Below the pieces are notes generated by a model. That model had not been told where the DNA came from and searched no databases. It saw only the letters and a program-made list of their open reading frames with translations. Shown in pieces: positions 7,980 to 17,146 of a DNA stretch of 64,000 bases. The position numbers and the translations under genes were made by a program. Source of the stretch: Sphingopyxis sp. H050 (GTDB lineage: Bacteria; Pseudomonadota; Alphaproteobacteria; Sphingomonadales; Sphingomonadaceae); assembly GCF_001468265.1 (NCBI RefSeq), contig NZ_LNRZ01000003.1, forward strand, positions 434,001-498,000, given 5' to 3'. The first letter of the stretch is position 1, and every line of letters begins with the position of its first letter.

Positions 7980-9719
7980 ATGCATGATCTGGTGATACGC
8001 GGCGGCACCGTCGTCGATGGGTCGGGCGGCGCGCCCTTTGTGGCGGATGTCGCGATCGATGGCGATCGCATCGTCGCGGTGGGCGAAAATCTCGGCGCCG
8101 GGCGCGAGGAGATCGACGCCGGCGGCAAGATCGTCACTCCCGGCTTCGTCGACGTCCACACCCATTATGACGGGCAGGCGACCTGGGACGCCGAGATGGC
8201 GCCGTCGAGCTGGCACGGCGTCACCACCGTCGTGATGGGCAATTGCGGCGTCGGCTTCGCGCCCGCCAAGCCCGACCGCCACGAATGGCTGATCTCGCTG
8301 ATGGAGGGGGTCGAGGACATCCCCGGCACCGCGCTGGCCGAGGGCATGTCGTGGGACTGGGAAACCTTCCCCGAATATATGGACGCGCTCGAAAAGCTGC
8401 CGCGCACCGTCGATGTCGCGTGCCATGTGCCGCACGGCGCGGTGCGCGCCTATGTGCTCGGTGACCGCGAGAAGCCCGGCGCGATCCCGACCGAGGCCGA
8501 CATCGCGGAGATGTCGCGCATCGTCGAGGAAGGCGTTCGCGCCGGCGCGCTCGGCTTCTCGACCAGCCGCACCGTGCTCCACAAGTCGATCGACGGCGAA
8601 CTCGTCCCCGGCACCACGGCGACGCCTGAGGAACTGATCGCGATCGGCCGCGCGATGGGGCGCGTCGGTTACGGCGTGTTCGAAATGGCGAGCGACCTGA
8701 AGCGCGAGTGGAACGAGTTTCAGTGGATGGGCGATTTGAGCCGTGAAACCGGGCTGCCGGTGACCTTCGCTGCATTGCAGTCGATCGCCAAGGAACTGCC
8801 GCTGGAAGAGCAGATCGAGGAAATGCGCCGCCAGAATGCGAGCGGCGCCAACATCGTCGCGCAGATCGCGCTGCGCGGCAACGGCATCATCATGGCGTGG
8901 CAGGGGACGGTGCATCCCTTCCGCTTCAAGCCCGCGTGGGAAGAGATCATGGACCTGCCGTGGGCGCAGCAGCTCGCGAAGTTGAAGGATCCGGCGTTCA
9001 AGCAGCGCATGATCGAAGAGGCGAATGTCTGGCCCGAAAGCGATATCCTCGACTTCCTGATGGTCGTCGCCGAGGGCTGGCCGGTCCATTTCGAAATGGA
9101 CCCCGACTTCAATTACGAGCCGAAGATGGACGAAAGCATCATGGCGCGCGCCGCCGCGGCGGGCGTGTCGCCGGCCGAATATGCCTATGACCTCCTCATG
9201 AAGGACGATGGCAAGGGCTTCATCTATTTCCCGATTTTGAACTACCGCGACGGCAACCTCAACTTCCTCGAGGATTTGCAGGCGGCCGACGACACCGTGA
9301 ACAGCCTGTCCGACGGCGGCGCGCATTGCGGGACGATCTGCGACGCGGCCAGCCCGACCTTCATGCTTCAGCACTGGGTACGCGACCGCGCCGGCAAGCG
9401 CATCGCGCTCGAACATGCGGTGAAGCGCCAGTGCCGCGATACCGCCTTGCTCTATGGGCTGGAAGATCGCGGCGTCCTCGCGCCGGGCTATCTCGCCGAC
9501 CTCAATGTCATCGACATGGATCAGCTTAAGCTCGGCAAGCCGTGGCTCGCCTTCGACCTGCCCGCGGGCGGCAAGCGCCTGCTGCAAAAGGCCGACGGCT
9601 ATGTCGCGACGGTCAAGTCGGGCGTCGTCACCTTCAAGGATGGCGAAATGCAGGGCCCGACCCCCGGCGGTGTGATCCGCGGGCCCCAGCGCGTCGAACT
9701 GGCGATGGCGGCGGAATAG
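7980..9719 (+). CDS. Amidohydrolase family protein (N-acyl-D-amino-acid deacylase-like)
   Basis: A metal-dependent amidohydrolase of 579 residues. The N terminus is [14 protein letters not shown], typical of the D-aminoacylase/dihydroorotase branch. The metal motif is H60-T-H62 in DVHTHYDGQ, followed by GNCGVGFAP, which fits the Cys-containing metal site of D-aminoacylases. The C-terminal small beta domain ([10 protein letters not shown], then VKSGVVTF) is complete. No signal peptide is present, so it is cytoplasmic. The substrate could be an N-acyl-D-amino acid or another cyclic or linear amide. The long 137-base divergent gap to the methyltransferase must contain promoters for both genes, but I cannot place them. 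Confidence 0.85.
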   Translation: MHDLVIRGGTVVDGSGGAPFVADVAIDGDRIVAVGENLGAGREEIDAGGKIVTPGFVDVHTHYDGQATWDAEMAPSSWHGVTTVVMGNCGVGFAPAKPDRHEWLISLMEGVEDIPGTALAEGMSWDWETFPEYMDALEKLPRTVDVACHVPHGAVRAYVLGDREKPGAIPTEADIAEMSRIVEEGVRAGALGFSTSRTVLHKSIDGELVPGTTATPEELIAIGRAMGRVGYGVFEMASDLKREWNEFQWMGDLSRETGLPVTFAALQSIAKELPLEEQIEEMRRQNASGANIVAQIALRGNGIIMAWQGTVHPFRFKPAWEEIMDLPWAQQLAKLKDPAFKQRMIEEANVWPESDILDFLMVVAEGWPVHFEMDPDFNYEPKMDESIMARAAAAGVSPAEYAYDLLMKDDGKGFIYFPILNYRDGNLNFLEDLQAADDTVNSLSDGGAHCGTICDAASPTFMLQHWVRDRAGKRIALEHAVKRQCRDTALLYGLEDRGVLAPGYLADLNVIDMDQLKLGKPWLAFDLPAGGKRLLQKADGYVATVKSGVVTFKDGEMQGPTPGGVIRGPQRVELAMAAE

Positions 9720-9737
9720 GCGGGTCGGCCCTATCGT

Positions 9738-9754
9738 CCGTTCGACACGAACGG
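9738..9754. promoter_or_regulatory. Short dyad between amidohydrolase and reductase genes
   Basis: CCGTTCG and CGAACGG are perfect 7-bp arms separated by ACA. It lies 19 bases after the amidohydrolase stop and 45 bases before the next start. There is no T run, so it is a candidate operator or weak RNA hairpin rather than a terminator. Confidence 0.3.
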
Positions 9755-9798
9755 GACCTGGTCGAACCTCGAACCGTCATTCGCTCGGGAGAGAATAT

Positions 9799-10806
9799 TT
9801 GAAAGCCATCCAGCTTCGCGCCCCCGCCTCGCTCGACAATCTGACGCGCACCGATCTTCCCGACCCCGGCGATCCGGGGCCGGGCGAAATCCGGGTACGG
9901 CTTGCAGCCTCTTCGCTCAACTTTCACGACTATGCGGTCGTGACGGGGATACTCCCCGCTGCGGACGGGCGGATCCCGATGTCCGACGGCGCGGGGACGG
10001 TCGAGGCGGTGGGCGAGGGCGTCACTCAGTTCAAACCCGGCGATACGGTGGTGTCGATATTCTTTCCCGACTGGATCGACGGCGCGCCGCCGGCGACGGC
10101 GTTTCGCGGCGTGCCGGGCGACGGGATCGACGGCTATGCGCGCGAAGCGGTGGTGACGCCGCAGCATTGGTTTACCCAGGCTCCGACGGGCTATGATGCC
10201 GCCGAGGCCGCAACCCTGACCTGCGCCGGGCTGACCGCATGGCGCGCGCTGTTCGTCGACGGCGATACCCGGCCGGGATCGACCGTGCTGGTGCAGGGCA
10301 GCGGCGGGGTGTCGGTGTTCGCGCTGCAATTCGCCAAGGCGGCGGGCGCGCGGGTGATCGCGACCAGCTCGTCCGATGCCAAGCTCGAACGGCTGAAGGC
10401 GCTCGGCGCCGATGAGACGATCAACTACAAGGAGGTGCCCGCGTGGGGCGCGAAGGCGCTGGAACTGACCGGCGGCGTCGGGGTCGATACCGTCGTCGAA
10501 ATCGGCGGCGCGGGCACGCTCGACCAGTCGATGATCGCAACGCGCGTCGGCGGCCATGTCTCGCTGATCGGTGTCCTGACGGGCTTTGCCGGGCCGGTGC
10601 AGACCGCGCTGCTCATGGCCAAGAATCTGCGCGTGCAGGGGCTCACGGTCGGCAGCCGCCAGCAACAGCTCGCCATGATCGCTGGGATCGAGGCGAACGG
10701 CATTCGCCCGATCATCAGCGACCATTTCCCGTTGGAAAATCTCGCCGACGCGTTCCGCCATCAGGCCGCGAGCGCGCATTTCGGCAAGATCGTCGTCGAT
10801 ATCTAG
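9799..10806 (+). CDS. Medium-chain dehydrogenase/reductase, zinc-independent quinone-oxidoreductase type
   Basis: A protein of 335 residues with an N-terminal GroES-like domain and a nucleotide-binding Rossmann domain (VLVQGSGGVSVFALQFAK, about residues 167-184). I see no set of structural or catalytic zinc cysteines, so it belongs with the NADPH-dependent quinone oxidoreductase-like enzymes. The start is a TTG at 9799, preceded by CGGGAGAG; it decodes the conserved N terminus MKAIQLRAP and no better ATG is available. The substrate is unknown. It ends 4 bases before the stop of the convergent DUF885 lipoprotein gene, leaving no room for a dedicated terminator. Confidence 0.85.
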   Translation: MKAIQLRAPASLDNLTRTDLPDPGDPGPGEIRVRLAASSLNFHDYAVVTGILPAADGRIPMSDGAGTVEAVGEGVTQFKPGDTVVSIFFPDWIDGAPPATAFRGVPGDGIDGYAREAVVTPQHWFTQAPTGYDAAEAATLTCAGLTAWRALFVDGDTRPGSTVLVQGSGGVSVFALQFAKAAGARVIATSSSDAKLERLKALGADETINYKEVPAWGAKALELTGGVGVDTVVEIGGAGTLDQSMIATRVGGHVSLIGVLTGFAGPVQTALLMAKNLRVQGLTVGSRQQQLAMIAGIEANGIRPIISDHFPLENLADAFRHQAASAHFGKIVVDI

Positions 10807-10810
10807 CCGC

Positions 10811-12157
10811 TCAACGCCCGAGCAAATCCGAAGGCAGCGTCGGCTCGCTGACGATCTTCGCCATGCGGCGCCACATTTCCTCGCGGCTCGGCTTGCCGCG
10901 TTCGATGGCGGCGCGCACCAGCTGCTCGCCGAGGCCGTAGTTGATCACATAGCTGCGATATTGTTCGGTGAAGCGCACCGACTGGTCGGCGCGCTGGGGC
11001 GACACGAGCAGATATTTCTCGGTCAGGGCGACCGCGGTCGGCCGGTCGATCGCGCCGTCGAGATATTGCTGCGCGATCGTCAGCCGGGCGCCCGAGATCG
11101 CCTTGATGGCTTTCAAAAGCTGCCAGTAGCGGTCGTCGGTCGGCGGCGCGATTCCGGCGAGCGGGATCAAGATATCGCGCTCTGTGTCGGCCTTGCTGTT
11201 GCCTGGGAAGGCGAGGTCGATCCCGTAATTCGCGCTGCCCTCGGCGATCAGGCTTTGCGGGCTGTAGAGCGGATAGACGCTGAACTCGCTCCACCCGCGC
11301 TCGCGCACCAGCTTTTCCTCGAGCTTCATGTTGAGCAGATGATGCCCCGGATAGCCCTCGTGACACCCGAGGTCGAGCGCGCGCGACAGCCGGATCGGCA
11401 GATCGGTGTTGACCTGGATCAGGCTGTGATAGGCCCCCTGGTAGTAATTATAGCCGCTCCAGCTCTTGCCCGTCACGAACTCCAGCCGGAAGCTTTCGTC
11501 CGCGGGCATCGCAATCTGCGCCGCGCTGCGGCCGCGGCAGCGCGCGATCGCGACGTCGAAGACCTTCTGCAGCCGGTGCTTGGGGATGGTAAAGCCGTCG
11601 AGATAGGCCTCGACGCGCGTCGCGAGCGGACCGTCGCCGGGGACCAGCGCCTCGATCGCGGCCAAGCCTTCGTCATAGCTTGCCAGCGGCTTCAGCCGTG
11701 GGCGGATGCCGAACAATCGCTCGGCCTCGTCGGCGAAGGCGAAGCGCGTGCCCTGCATCATCAGCAGGCGCGTCTCGGCGGCGCGGAGCTGCGCGCGAAG
11801 GAAGGCGGCGCGGCGGCGATCGAGCGGATCGGAGAGTCGCCGCGCCGCGCCATCGGTGCGCGCCATCAGGTCGCGCGTCGCGGCGAGCAGCGCCGCCTTG
11901 TCGCGCGGCGCCGCCTCCGCCGCAGTTTTCGCTGCGGCGGAGCCGTAATAGGCATCGATATAGCCGTCCTCGTGCGTCCCGATTTCGAGGCTGAGGCGCA
12001 CATAGTCGGCGGCGATGGCGTTCAGCGCTTCCGCCGAAACGGGAGTACGGCGGACCTCGACCGAGGCGATGCCGGTGGCTGCATTGGGCCGCTTCGTCTC
12101 GGTCGTGGCGCAGCCTGCCAGCGCCAGCGCGATCAGGACAGCACCGGTCCGGGTCAT
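10811..12157 (-). CDS. DUF885-like metallopeptidase lipoprotein
   Basis: A protein of 448 residues beginning with a lipoprotein signal (LALAGC, lipidated Cys16). The central motif GCHEGYPGHH (H266, E267, H271, H272) matches the HExxxxGHH-type zinc signature of the DUF885 family, in which the usual form is HEAYPGHH. The family is predicted to be zinc-dependent peptidases, but substrates are largely unknown. The protein is probably anchored in the inner or outer membrane facing the periplasm. Its start overlaps the nhaA stop by 4 bases (ATGA), so the two are translationally coupled. It ends almost head-on against the reductase gene. Confidence 0.78.
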   Translation of the reverse strand: MTRTGAVLIALALAGCATTETKRPNAATGIASVEVRRTPVSAEALNAIAADYVRLSLEIGTHEDGYIDAYYGSAAAKTAAEAAPRDKAALLAATRDLMARTDGAARRLSDPLDRRRAAFLRAQLRAAETRLLMMQGTRFAFADEAERLFGIRPRLKPLASYDEGLAAIEALVPGDGPLATRVEAYLDGFTIPKHRLQKVFDVAIARCRGRSAAQIAMPADESFRLEFVTGKSWSGYNYYQGAYHSLIQVNTDLPIRLSRALDLGCHEGYPGHHLLNMKLEEKLVRERGWSEFSVYPLYSPQSLIAEGSANYGIDLAFPGNSKADTERDILIPLAGIAPPTDDRYWQLLKAIKAISGARLTIAQQYLDGAIDRPTAVALTEKYLLVSPQRADQSVRFTEQYRSYVINYGLGEQLVRAAIERGKPSREEMWRRMAKIVSEPTLPSDLLGR

Positions 12158-13389
12158 GCGATCACCTCATCCTCATTCGTCTCGTCGACCCCGGGGACGC
12201 GATATGGCGGAGCGAATCGCAACATCGCAAATCCCGTCAGCGCGGCGGCGAGCGATCCCATCAGAACGCCGATCTTTGCCTCGTCGATCAATTCGGGCGA
12301 GCCCGGGAACGCAAGCCCCCCGATGAACAGGCTCATCGTAAAGCCGATGCCGCAGAGAACGGCGACGGCATAGATTTGCAGCCAGGTCGCCCCGCGCAGC
12401 TTGTCAGCGATGCCGAACTTCACCGCCAGCCAGATGCTGCCGAAGATGCCGATCTGCTTGCCGAAGAACAGTCCCGCGGCGATGCCGAGCGGCAGCGGCG
12501 CGAAAAGCTGGTCGATGCCGAGACCGCGCAAGTCGACGCCGGCATTGGCGAAACCGAACAACGGCACGATCGCAAAGGCGACCCACGGGTGCAGACCATG
12601 CTCGAGCCGGTGAAGCGGCGACGTGGGGCTGTCGGGCGCGCCCGGCGTGCGTTCGACGGGGATCGCCATCGCTGCGACCACGCCGGCGATCGTCGCATGA
12701 ACGCCCGACAGCAAGGTCGCGTACCAGAGCGCGGCGAACAGCAGCAGATAGACGGTCAGGCTTTTGACGCCGCGCCGGCCCAGGAGCAGCATGACGCCGA
12801 ACAGCGCCGTCGCAGCCGCGAGCGCCGCGACGTCGATCTTGGCCGTGTAGAAGAGTGCGATGATCGCGACCGCACCCATGTCGTCGACGATCGCGACCGT
12901 GACGAGGAACAGCTTGAGCGATGCCGGCGCGCGCTTCCCGAGCAACGCCAGCACGCCCATGGCGAAGGCAATGTCGGTCGCGGCCGGGATCGCCCAGCCT
13001 TGCGCGAGGCCGGGCGTACCGCCGGCGATCGCCATGTAGAGGATCGCGGGCACCGCCATCCCCGCCGCCGCGGCGATCATCGGCAGGCGCCGCCGGTCCC
13101 AGCTTGCCAGCTCGCCATCGACGAACTCGCGCTTGATCTCCAGCCCGACGAGCAGGAAGAAGACCGCCATCAGCCCGTCGTTGATCCACAGATGGACAGT
13201 CATCGGGCCGAGCTTGTCGGACAGTGTCGGACCGGTCGCCGCATGAATTACATGCTGATAGGTTTCGCCAAACATGCTGTTCGCGACAATCATCGCCAAT
13301 ATGGCTGCGAAAATCAGCAGCAGCCCGCCTGCGCTTTCGCTCTCGAAAAAGTCGCGCAGGGCGGATCGGGGCGCAGAAACGCTGGGCAT
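12154..13389 (-). CDS. nhaA: Na+/H+ antiporter NhaA
   Basis: An integral membrane protein of 411 residues with about 12 helices. The diagnostic segments are present: LVGLEIKREFVDGEL, PAATDIAFAMGV (D139) and the ion-binding aspartate pair D169-D170 in AIVDDMGAVAIIALF. It exchanges sodium for protons across the inner membrane, serving pH and sodium homeostasis. Length is slightly greater than E. coli NhaA (388). It is the first gene of a two-gene minus-strand unit with the DUF885 lipoprotein. The 113-base gap to the divergent glycosyltransferase holds AT-richer stretches that may be promoters, but no unambiguous element is visible. Confidence 0.95.
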   Translation of the reverse strand: MPSVSAPRSALRDFFESESAGGLLLIFAAILAMIVANSMFGETYQHVIHAATGPTLSDKLGPMTVHLWINDGLMAVFFLLVGLEIKREFVDGELASWDRRRLPMIAAAAGMAVPAILYMAIAGGTPGLAQGWAIPAATDIAFAMGVLALLGKRAPASLKLFLVTVAIVDDMGAVAIIALFYTAKIDVAALAAATALFGVMLLLGRRGVKSLTVYLLLFAALWYATLLSGVHATIAGVVAAMAIPVERTPGAPDSPTSPLHRLEHGLHPWVAFAIVPLFGFANAGVDLRGLGIDQLFAPLPLGIAAGLFFGKQIGIFGSIWLAVKFGIADKLRGATWLQIYAVAVLCGIGFTMSLFIGGLAFPGSPELIDEAKIGVLMGSLAAALTGFAMLRFAPPYRVPGVDETNEDEVIA

Positions 13390-13502
13390 AGAAAAGATTT
13401 TCGTCCGTTTTGGGTCAGGCTTTCGGGATCTTACTAGCCTTCACTGCTCGCGCCGTCACCCTTTACAAAAATTGTGTCGATATTACCGAATGACCCCGAC
13501 CG

Positions 13503-14969
13503 ATGGCGGGGCGCCATCGAGAGGGGGCGACGCGCGGGGTGGAGCTGTCGATCGCATCGCTGGAGTGGCTGGTGCTGGGCGCCGGTCGCGAACTGATGCT
13601 GTTTGCATCGGTCGGCATCCTGCTGTTCGGAATCGACGATCTGCTCTTCGATGGTCTGTGGATCGCGACGAACGGCCGCGACCGACTGGTCGATCTTGGT
13701 CTGAACAAGGAGCAACCGCTGGCTGGAAAGTTGGCGATCTTCATTCCGGCGTGGAAGGAGGCGGCCGTTCTGCCAACGACGCTGTTGCGCTCGCTGGCGG
13801 CCTGGGATGACGATGATTTTCGCATCTATATCGGCTGTTATCCCAACGACGCCGCGACGTTGCTCGCGATATCGCCGCTGGCAGCATCCGACCCGCGGCT
13901 CCGCCTGGTGATCGGCGCCGCGGACGGCCCCACGACGAAGGGCGACAATCTCAACCAGATGTGGGCGGCGCTGTGCGCTGACGAGCGCGCCGAGGGGTTT
14001 CGCGCCTTGGGCGTCATCCTCCATGATGCCGAAGACCATGTGCATCCTTACGAACTCGCTCTCTATCGCCGCACCCTCGACGGCCATGCGATGGTCCAGA
14101 TCCCGGTCGTCCCCTTTGTCGATCAGGGTGCCACCTGGATCGGGGGTCATTATTGCGATGAGTTTGCCGAAGCCCATGGCAAGGAGGTCGTGCTTCGCTC
14201 GCGGCTGGGCCTGCCGATCCCATCGGCAGGCGTCGGCTGCGCGCTGGCCCGCAGCACCGTCGCCCTGCTGGCGATCGAACGCGGTGGCGATCCCTTTCGG
14301 CCAGACAGCCTGACCGAGGATTATGAGTTGGGCATGTTGATCGGCGCCTATGGCCTGTCGGCCCGGTTCGTCGATGCGATCGGACCCGATGGGGATCGAA
14401 TAGCATCGCGCGGGGCGTTCCCGATCACGGTGGAAACCGCGGTGCGACAAAAGTCGCGGTGGATTGCGGGTATCGCGCTTGCGGCCTGGGATTCGCTCGG
14501 TTGGATCGACCGGATACGCAGCATACAGGATGGCGGTCGTCCCAATATCTGGCTGACGCGCTGGATGCTCTGGCGCGACCGACGCGCACCCTTGGCTGCG
14601 ATCGTGCTGCTGACCGCCTATGTCGCGTTGGTTCTGACGATGCTGGGCGTTGCGGGGACGCAGTGGCTGGGATGGGCGATGCCAACGCCGGGAGAGGCGA
14701 TCCGTACGCTGTTCCTGGTCAACGCGGTGGTTCTGCTCTGGCGGCTCGGCATGCGCGGATATTTCACCGCCCGCTGGTACGGGCCTCGGCAGGCGCTGCA
14801 GGCGCTGCCGCGCGCCTTTCTCGGCAATGTCATCGCGATACTCGCCGCGCGCCGGGCGGCTTCGCTCTATTGGACCATGCTCCGATCGGGCAAGGTCGTG
14901 TGGGACAAGACCGAGCATTTCCATCGCGCGCCGCTGACCGAGCCGCTGCCATCGCGGGCGACCGAGTGA
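13503..14969 (+). CDS. Short NfrB-like family 2 glycosyltransferase, membrane-bound
   Basis: A protein of 488 residues with a membrane helix near residues 25-45, a GT2 catalytic domain, and two or more helices at about 363-390 and 400-420. Catalytic-site motifs are D175-A-E-D178, T271-E-D273 and Q316-K-S-R-W320 (the QxxRW motif of processive GT2 enzymes). The C-terminal VVWDKTEH is a characteristic NfrB segment. E. coli NfrB, partner of the phage N4 receptor NfrA, is about 745 residues and ends in a cyclic-di-GMP-binding domain; that domain is absent here. An in-frame GTG at 13539 is a possible alternative start. The stop overlaps the start of the next gene by 4 bases, so the two are coupled. 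Confidence 0.82.
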   Translation: MAGRHREGATRGVELSIASLEWLVLGAGRELMLFASVGILLFGIDDLLFDGLWIATNGRDRLVDLGLNKEQPLAGKLAIFIPAWKEAAVLPTTLLRSLAAWDDDDFRIYIGCYPNDAATLLAISPLAASDPRLRLVIGAADGPTTKGDNLNQMWAALCADERAEGFRALGVILHDAEDHVHPYELALYRRTLDGHAMVQIPVVPFVDQGATWIGGHYCDEFAEAHGKEVVLRSRLGLPIPSAGVGCALARSTVALLAIERGGDPFRPDSLTEDYELGMLIGAYGLSARFVDAIGPDGDRIASRGAFPITVETAVRQKSRWIAGIALAAWDSLGWIDRIRSIQDGGRPNIWLTRWMLWRDRRAPLAAIVLLTAYVALVLTMLGVAGTQWLGWAMPTPGEAIRTLFLVNAVVLLWRLGMRGYFTARWYGPRQALQALPRAFLGNVIAILAARRAASLYWTMLRSGKVVWDKTEHFHRAPLTEPLPSRATE

Positions 14970-16132
14970 TCATCGGCGTACGCGTCTTGCTGCCGGCCGG
15001 AACCGAAGCGCGGGCGTTTCGCTTTTTGGCGCTGTGTCTGGTCGGATGGATCGGCGTGCGCGCTTTGGCGCTGTGGGATTCTGCGGCGCTGATGGCTGCG
15101 CCCGCGGGTGTAGCGTCGGTGTGGGCGCCTCCACCGCGGGCCTTCGCAGCGCCGCCACCTCCTTTGGTGACCTCCGCCCGCGCCGGAGACGGGCCGCTGG
15201 CGCGCCAAGCCTTTGCCATGTCGGCGCCTCCCTCCATGCCGGCAAACCGTCGCGGCGCGCGCCCAGCCGTCGCCGCCGGCGACGATGGCCGGATTGGCGG
15301 GGAGCCCTCGATGGCCGGTGGCGGTAGTCGGCACAGCTTGCGCTTGGCTTTGATGGCACGCCTGTTCCCGGCCGCCAGTCAGTCGAGCGGGGCCTTTTCC
15401 GGCCGTGAAAGCGTCTGGGCGGCCGGCATGCCCGCCGCTGCGGCAGCGCCCGGCTATGCGGAGCCCTTCTGGATGAACCGGCGGCTCGGTGGCTGGTCGC
15501 TGGGAAGCTGGCTCTATCTGCGCCAGGGATCCAATCGGACGCCGGGCAATATCGTGGCGGGCGGTCAACTGGGAGGCTCACAGGCTGGAATGCGGCTGGC
15601 CTACGGCTTCGGGGACGCCGGGCGCGTGCGGGCCTATGGCCGGGCGACGGTAGCGATCGAGCAGCCGCGCCAGCGCGAGGCCGCGTTCGGCGTCGCTTTC
15701 GCGCCGGTCCGGCGCTGGCCGGTCGACATTGCGGTGGAGCAACGCGTTGCGCTCGGCGACCAAGGGCGGACCGCGCTCGCCGCGCTGGCGAGCGGCGGCG
15801 TGGGCGATGTTCCGGTAGTGGCGGCGTTCCGGCTCGAGGCCTACGCCCAAATGGGCGTGGTCGGCCTCCACCGCCGTGACGGCTTTGCCGACGGGGCCGT
15901 CGTGATTGATCGCCGGTTGGGCAAGGACGAACGGTCGCCGCTGCGCCTTGGCGCGCTGGCGGCCGGAGCGATCCAGCCCGGCGCGTCGCGCGTCGATATC
16001 GGGCCGCGGTTGACCGTGAAGCTTCCCGAAGTCGGACAGGGCGCGCGGATCGCGCTCGACTGGCGGCAACGGGTGGCCGGCAACGCGCGCCCCGAAAGCG
16101 GCGTTGCGTTGACCCTGGCGGCCGATTTCTGA
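14966..16132 (+). CDS. NfrA-like beta-barrel domain protein lacking TPR region
   Basis: A protein of 388 residues starting at a GTG that overlaps the glycosyltransferase stop (GTGA). Residues 1-40 include a hydrophobic segment (FLALCLVGWIGVRALAL). Residues 40-150 are low-complexity Ala/Pro/Gly, and about 155-388 are beta-rich and end in aromatic Phe like an outer-membrane protein. Segments such as GGQLGGSQAGMRLAYGF and YAQMGVVGLHRRDGFADG resemble the C-terminal barrel domain of bacteriophage N4 adsorption protein A (NfrA). The tetratricopeptide part that normally precedes this domain is absent. It probably forms an envelope-spanning pair with the upstream NfrB-like enzyme. The relation to NfrA is recognised by pattern only. 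Confidence 0.65.
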   Translation: MIIGVRVLLPAGTEARAFRFLALCLVGWIGVRALALWDSAALMAAPAGVASVWAPPPRAFAAPPPPLVTSARAGDGPLARQAFAMSAPPSMPANRRGARPAVAAGDDGRIGGEPSMAGGGSRHSLRLALMARLFPAASQSSGAFSGRESVWAAGMPAAAAAPGYAEPFWMNRRLGGWSLGSWLYLRQGSNRTPGNIVAGGQLGGSQAGMRLAYGFGDAGRVRAYGRATVAIEQPRQREAAFGVAFAPVRRWPVDIAVEQRVALGDQGRTALAALASGGVGDVPVVAAFRLEAYAQMGVVGLHRRDGFADGAVVIDRRLGKDERSPLRLGALAAGAIQPGASRVDIGPRLTVKLPEVGQGARIALDWRQRVAGNARPESGVALTLAADF

Positions 16133-16198
16133 CGCCGGGAAATTTAGGTGCCTCAGCCGATTCCCCGACCCGCAAAAATACTCTAGGGTCATGGGACT

Positions 16199-16216
16199 CG
16201 GCGCAGTTTTGCGCCG
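16199..16216 (+). promoter_or_regulatory. Hairpin in the leader of the TauE gene
   Basis: CGGCGCA and TGCGCCG pair perfectly around a GTTT loop. The hairpin ends 21 bases before the ATG at 16238, so it could influence translation of the transporter gene. It has no T run for either direction. Significance is uncertain. Confidence 0.3.
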
Positions 16217-16237
16217 CAGACGCATGTTTCGGGGCTC

Positions 16238-17146
16238 ATGGACCTTTACCTTCCAGTCGCCAATCTGTCGGTCAACGCGCTGGTCATCATCCTGCTCGGC
16301 GGCGGGGTCGGTTTCCTGTCGGGCATGTTCGGGGTCGGCGGCGGCTTCCTGACGACGCCGCTGCTGATCTTCTATGGTATTCCGCCGACGGTCGCGGCGG
16401 CGTCGGCCGCGACGCAGGTCACCGGCGCCAGCGTCTCGGGCGCGCTCGCGCATTTCGAGCGCGACGGGGTCGATGTGCGCATGGGCGCTGTGCTGATCGC
16501 CGGGGGGCTGCTCGGCTCGCTGATCGGCGCCGGGCTGTTCGAGCTGCTCACTGCCTGGGGCCAGATCGATACGACGATCAACGTGCTGTATGTGGTGTTG
16601 CTCGGTTCGGTGGGCACCATGATGGCGCGCGAGGCGGCGCTCGCGCTGCGCGCCGTGCGCGCCGGACTGCCCGCCCCGGCGCGCAAACGCCGTCATCACC
16701 CGATGGTCGCCAGCCTGCCGCTGCGCTGGCGCTTCTATCGCTCGGGCCTCTATATCTCGCCGCTCGCGCCGCTGCTGCTCGGCATGGCGGTCGGCGTGCT
16801 GACGATGCTGCTCGGCGTCGGCGGCGGGTTCATCATGGTGCCGGCGATGCTTTATCTGCTCGGCATGGGCACGCAGGTCGTGGTCGGCACGTCGCTGTTC
16901 CAGATCCTGTTCGTGACGATCGCCACGACGATGGTCCACGCGATGACGACCGGCGCGGTCGACATCGTGCTCGCCGGGCTGCTGCTGCTGGGCAGCGTCA
17001 CCGGCGCGCAGTTCGGCGCGCGCTTTGCGCAGAGGGTGAAGCCCGAGTATCTTCGCCTGGCGCTCGCGGCGATCGTACTGCTCGTCGCGCTGCGCATGGG
17101 GGTCGGCCTCTTCATCCGCCCCGACGAGATCTACACGGTCCAATGA
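16238..17146 (+). CDS. TauE/SafE family anion exporter
   Basis: An integral membrane protein of 302 residues. It has two related halves, each with the family glycine motif: FGVGGGFLTTPLL (about residues 31-43) and LGVGGGFIMVPAML (about 191-204). TauE/SafE proteins export sulfite or small organosulfonates through the inner membrane, but specificity cannot be read here. It overlaps the next gene by 4 bases (ATGA). The next gene encodes a TIGR02186 protein, a pairing that recurs in alphaproteobacteria, so the two likely act together. An upstream hairpin may affect its translation. Confidence 0.88.
   Translation: MDLYLPVANLSVNALVIILLGGGVGFLSGMFGVGGGFLTTPLLIFYGIPPTVAAASAATQVTGASVSGALAHFERDGVDVRMGAVLIAGGLLGSLIGAGLFELLTAWGQIDTTINVLYVVLLGSVGTMMAREAALALRAVRAGLPAPARKRRHHPMVASLPLRWRFYRSGLYISPLAPLLLGMAVGVLTMLLGVGGGFIMVPAMLYLLGMGTQVVVGTSLFQILFVTIATTMVHAMTTGAVDIVLAGLLLLGSVTGAQFGARFAQRVKPEYLRLALAAIVLLVALRMGVGLFIRPDEIYTVQ

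Noticed and set aside
13390..13502. Sigma-70-like promoter boxes between nhaA and the glycosyltransferase
   Set aside because: TTTACA and TATTAC are present but only 13 bases apart, too close for a normal promoter.
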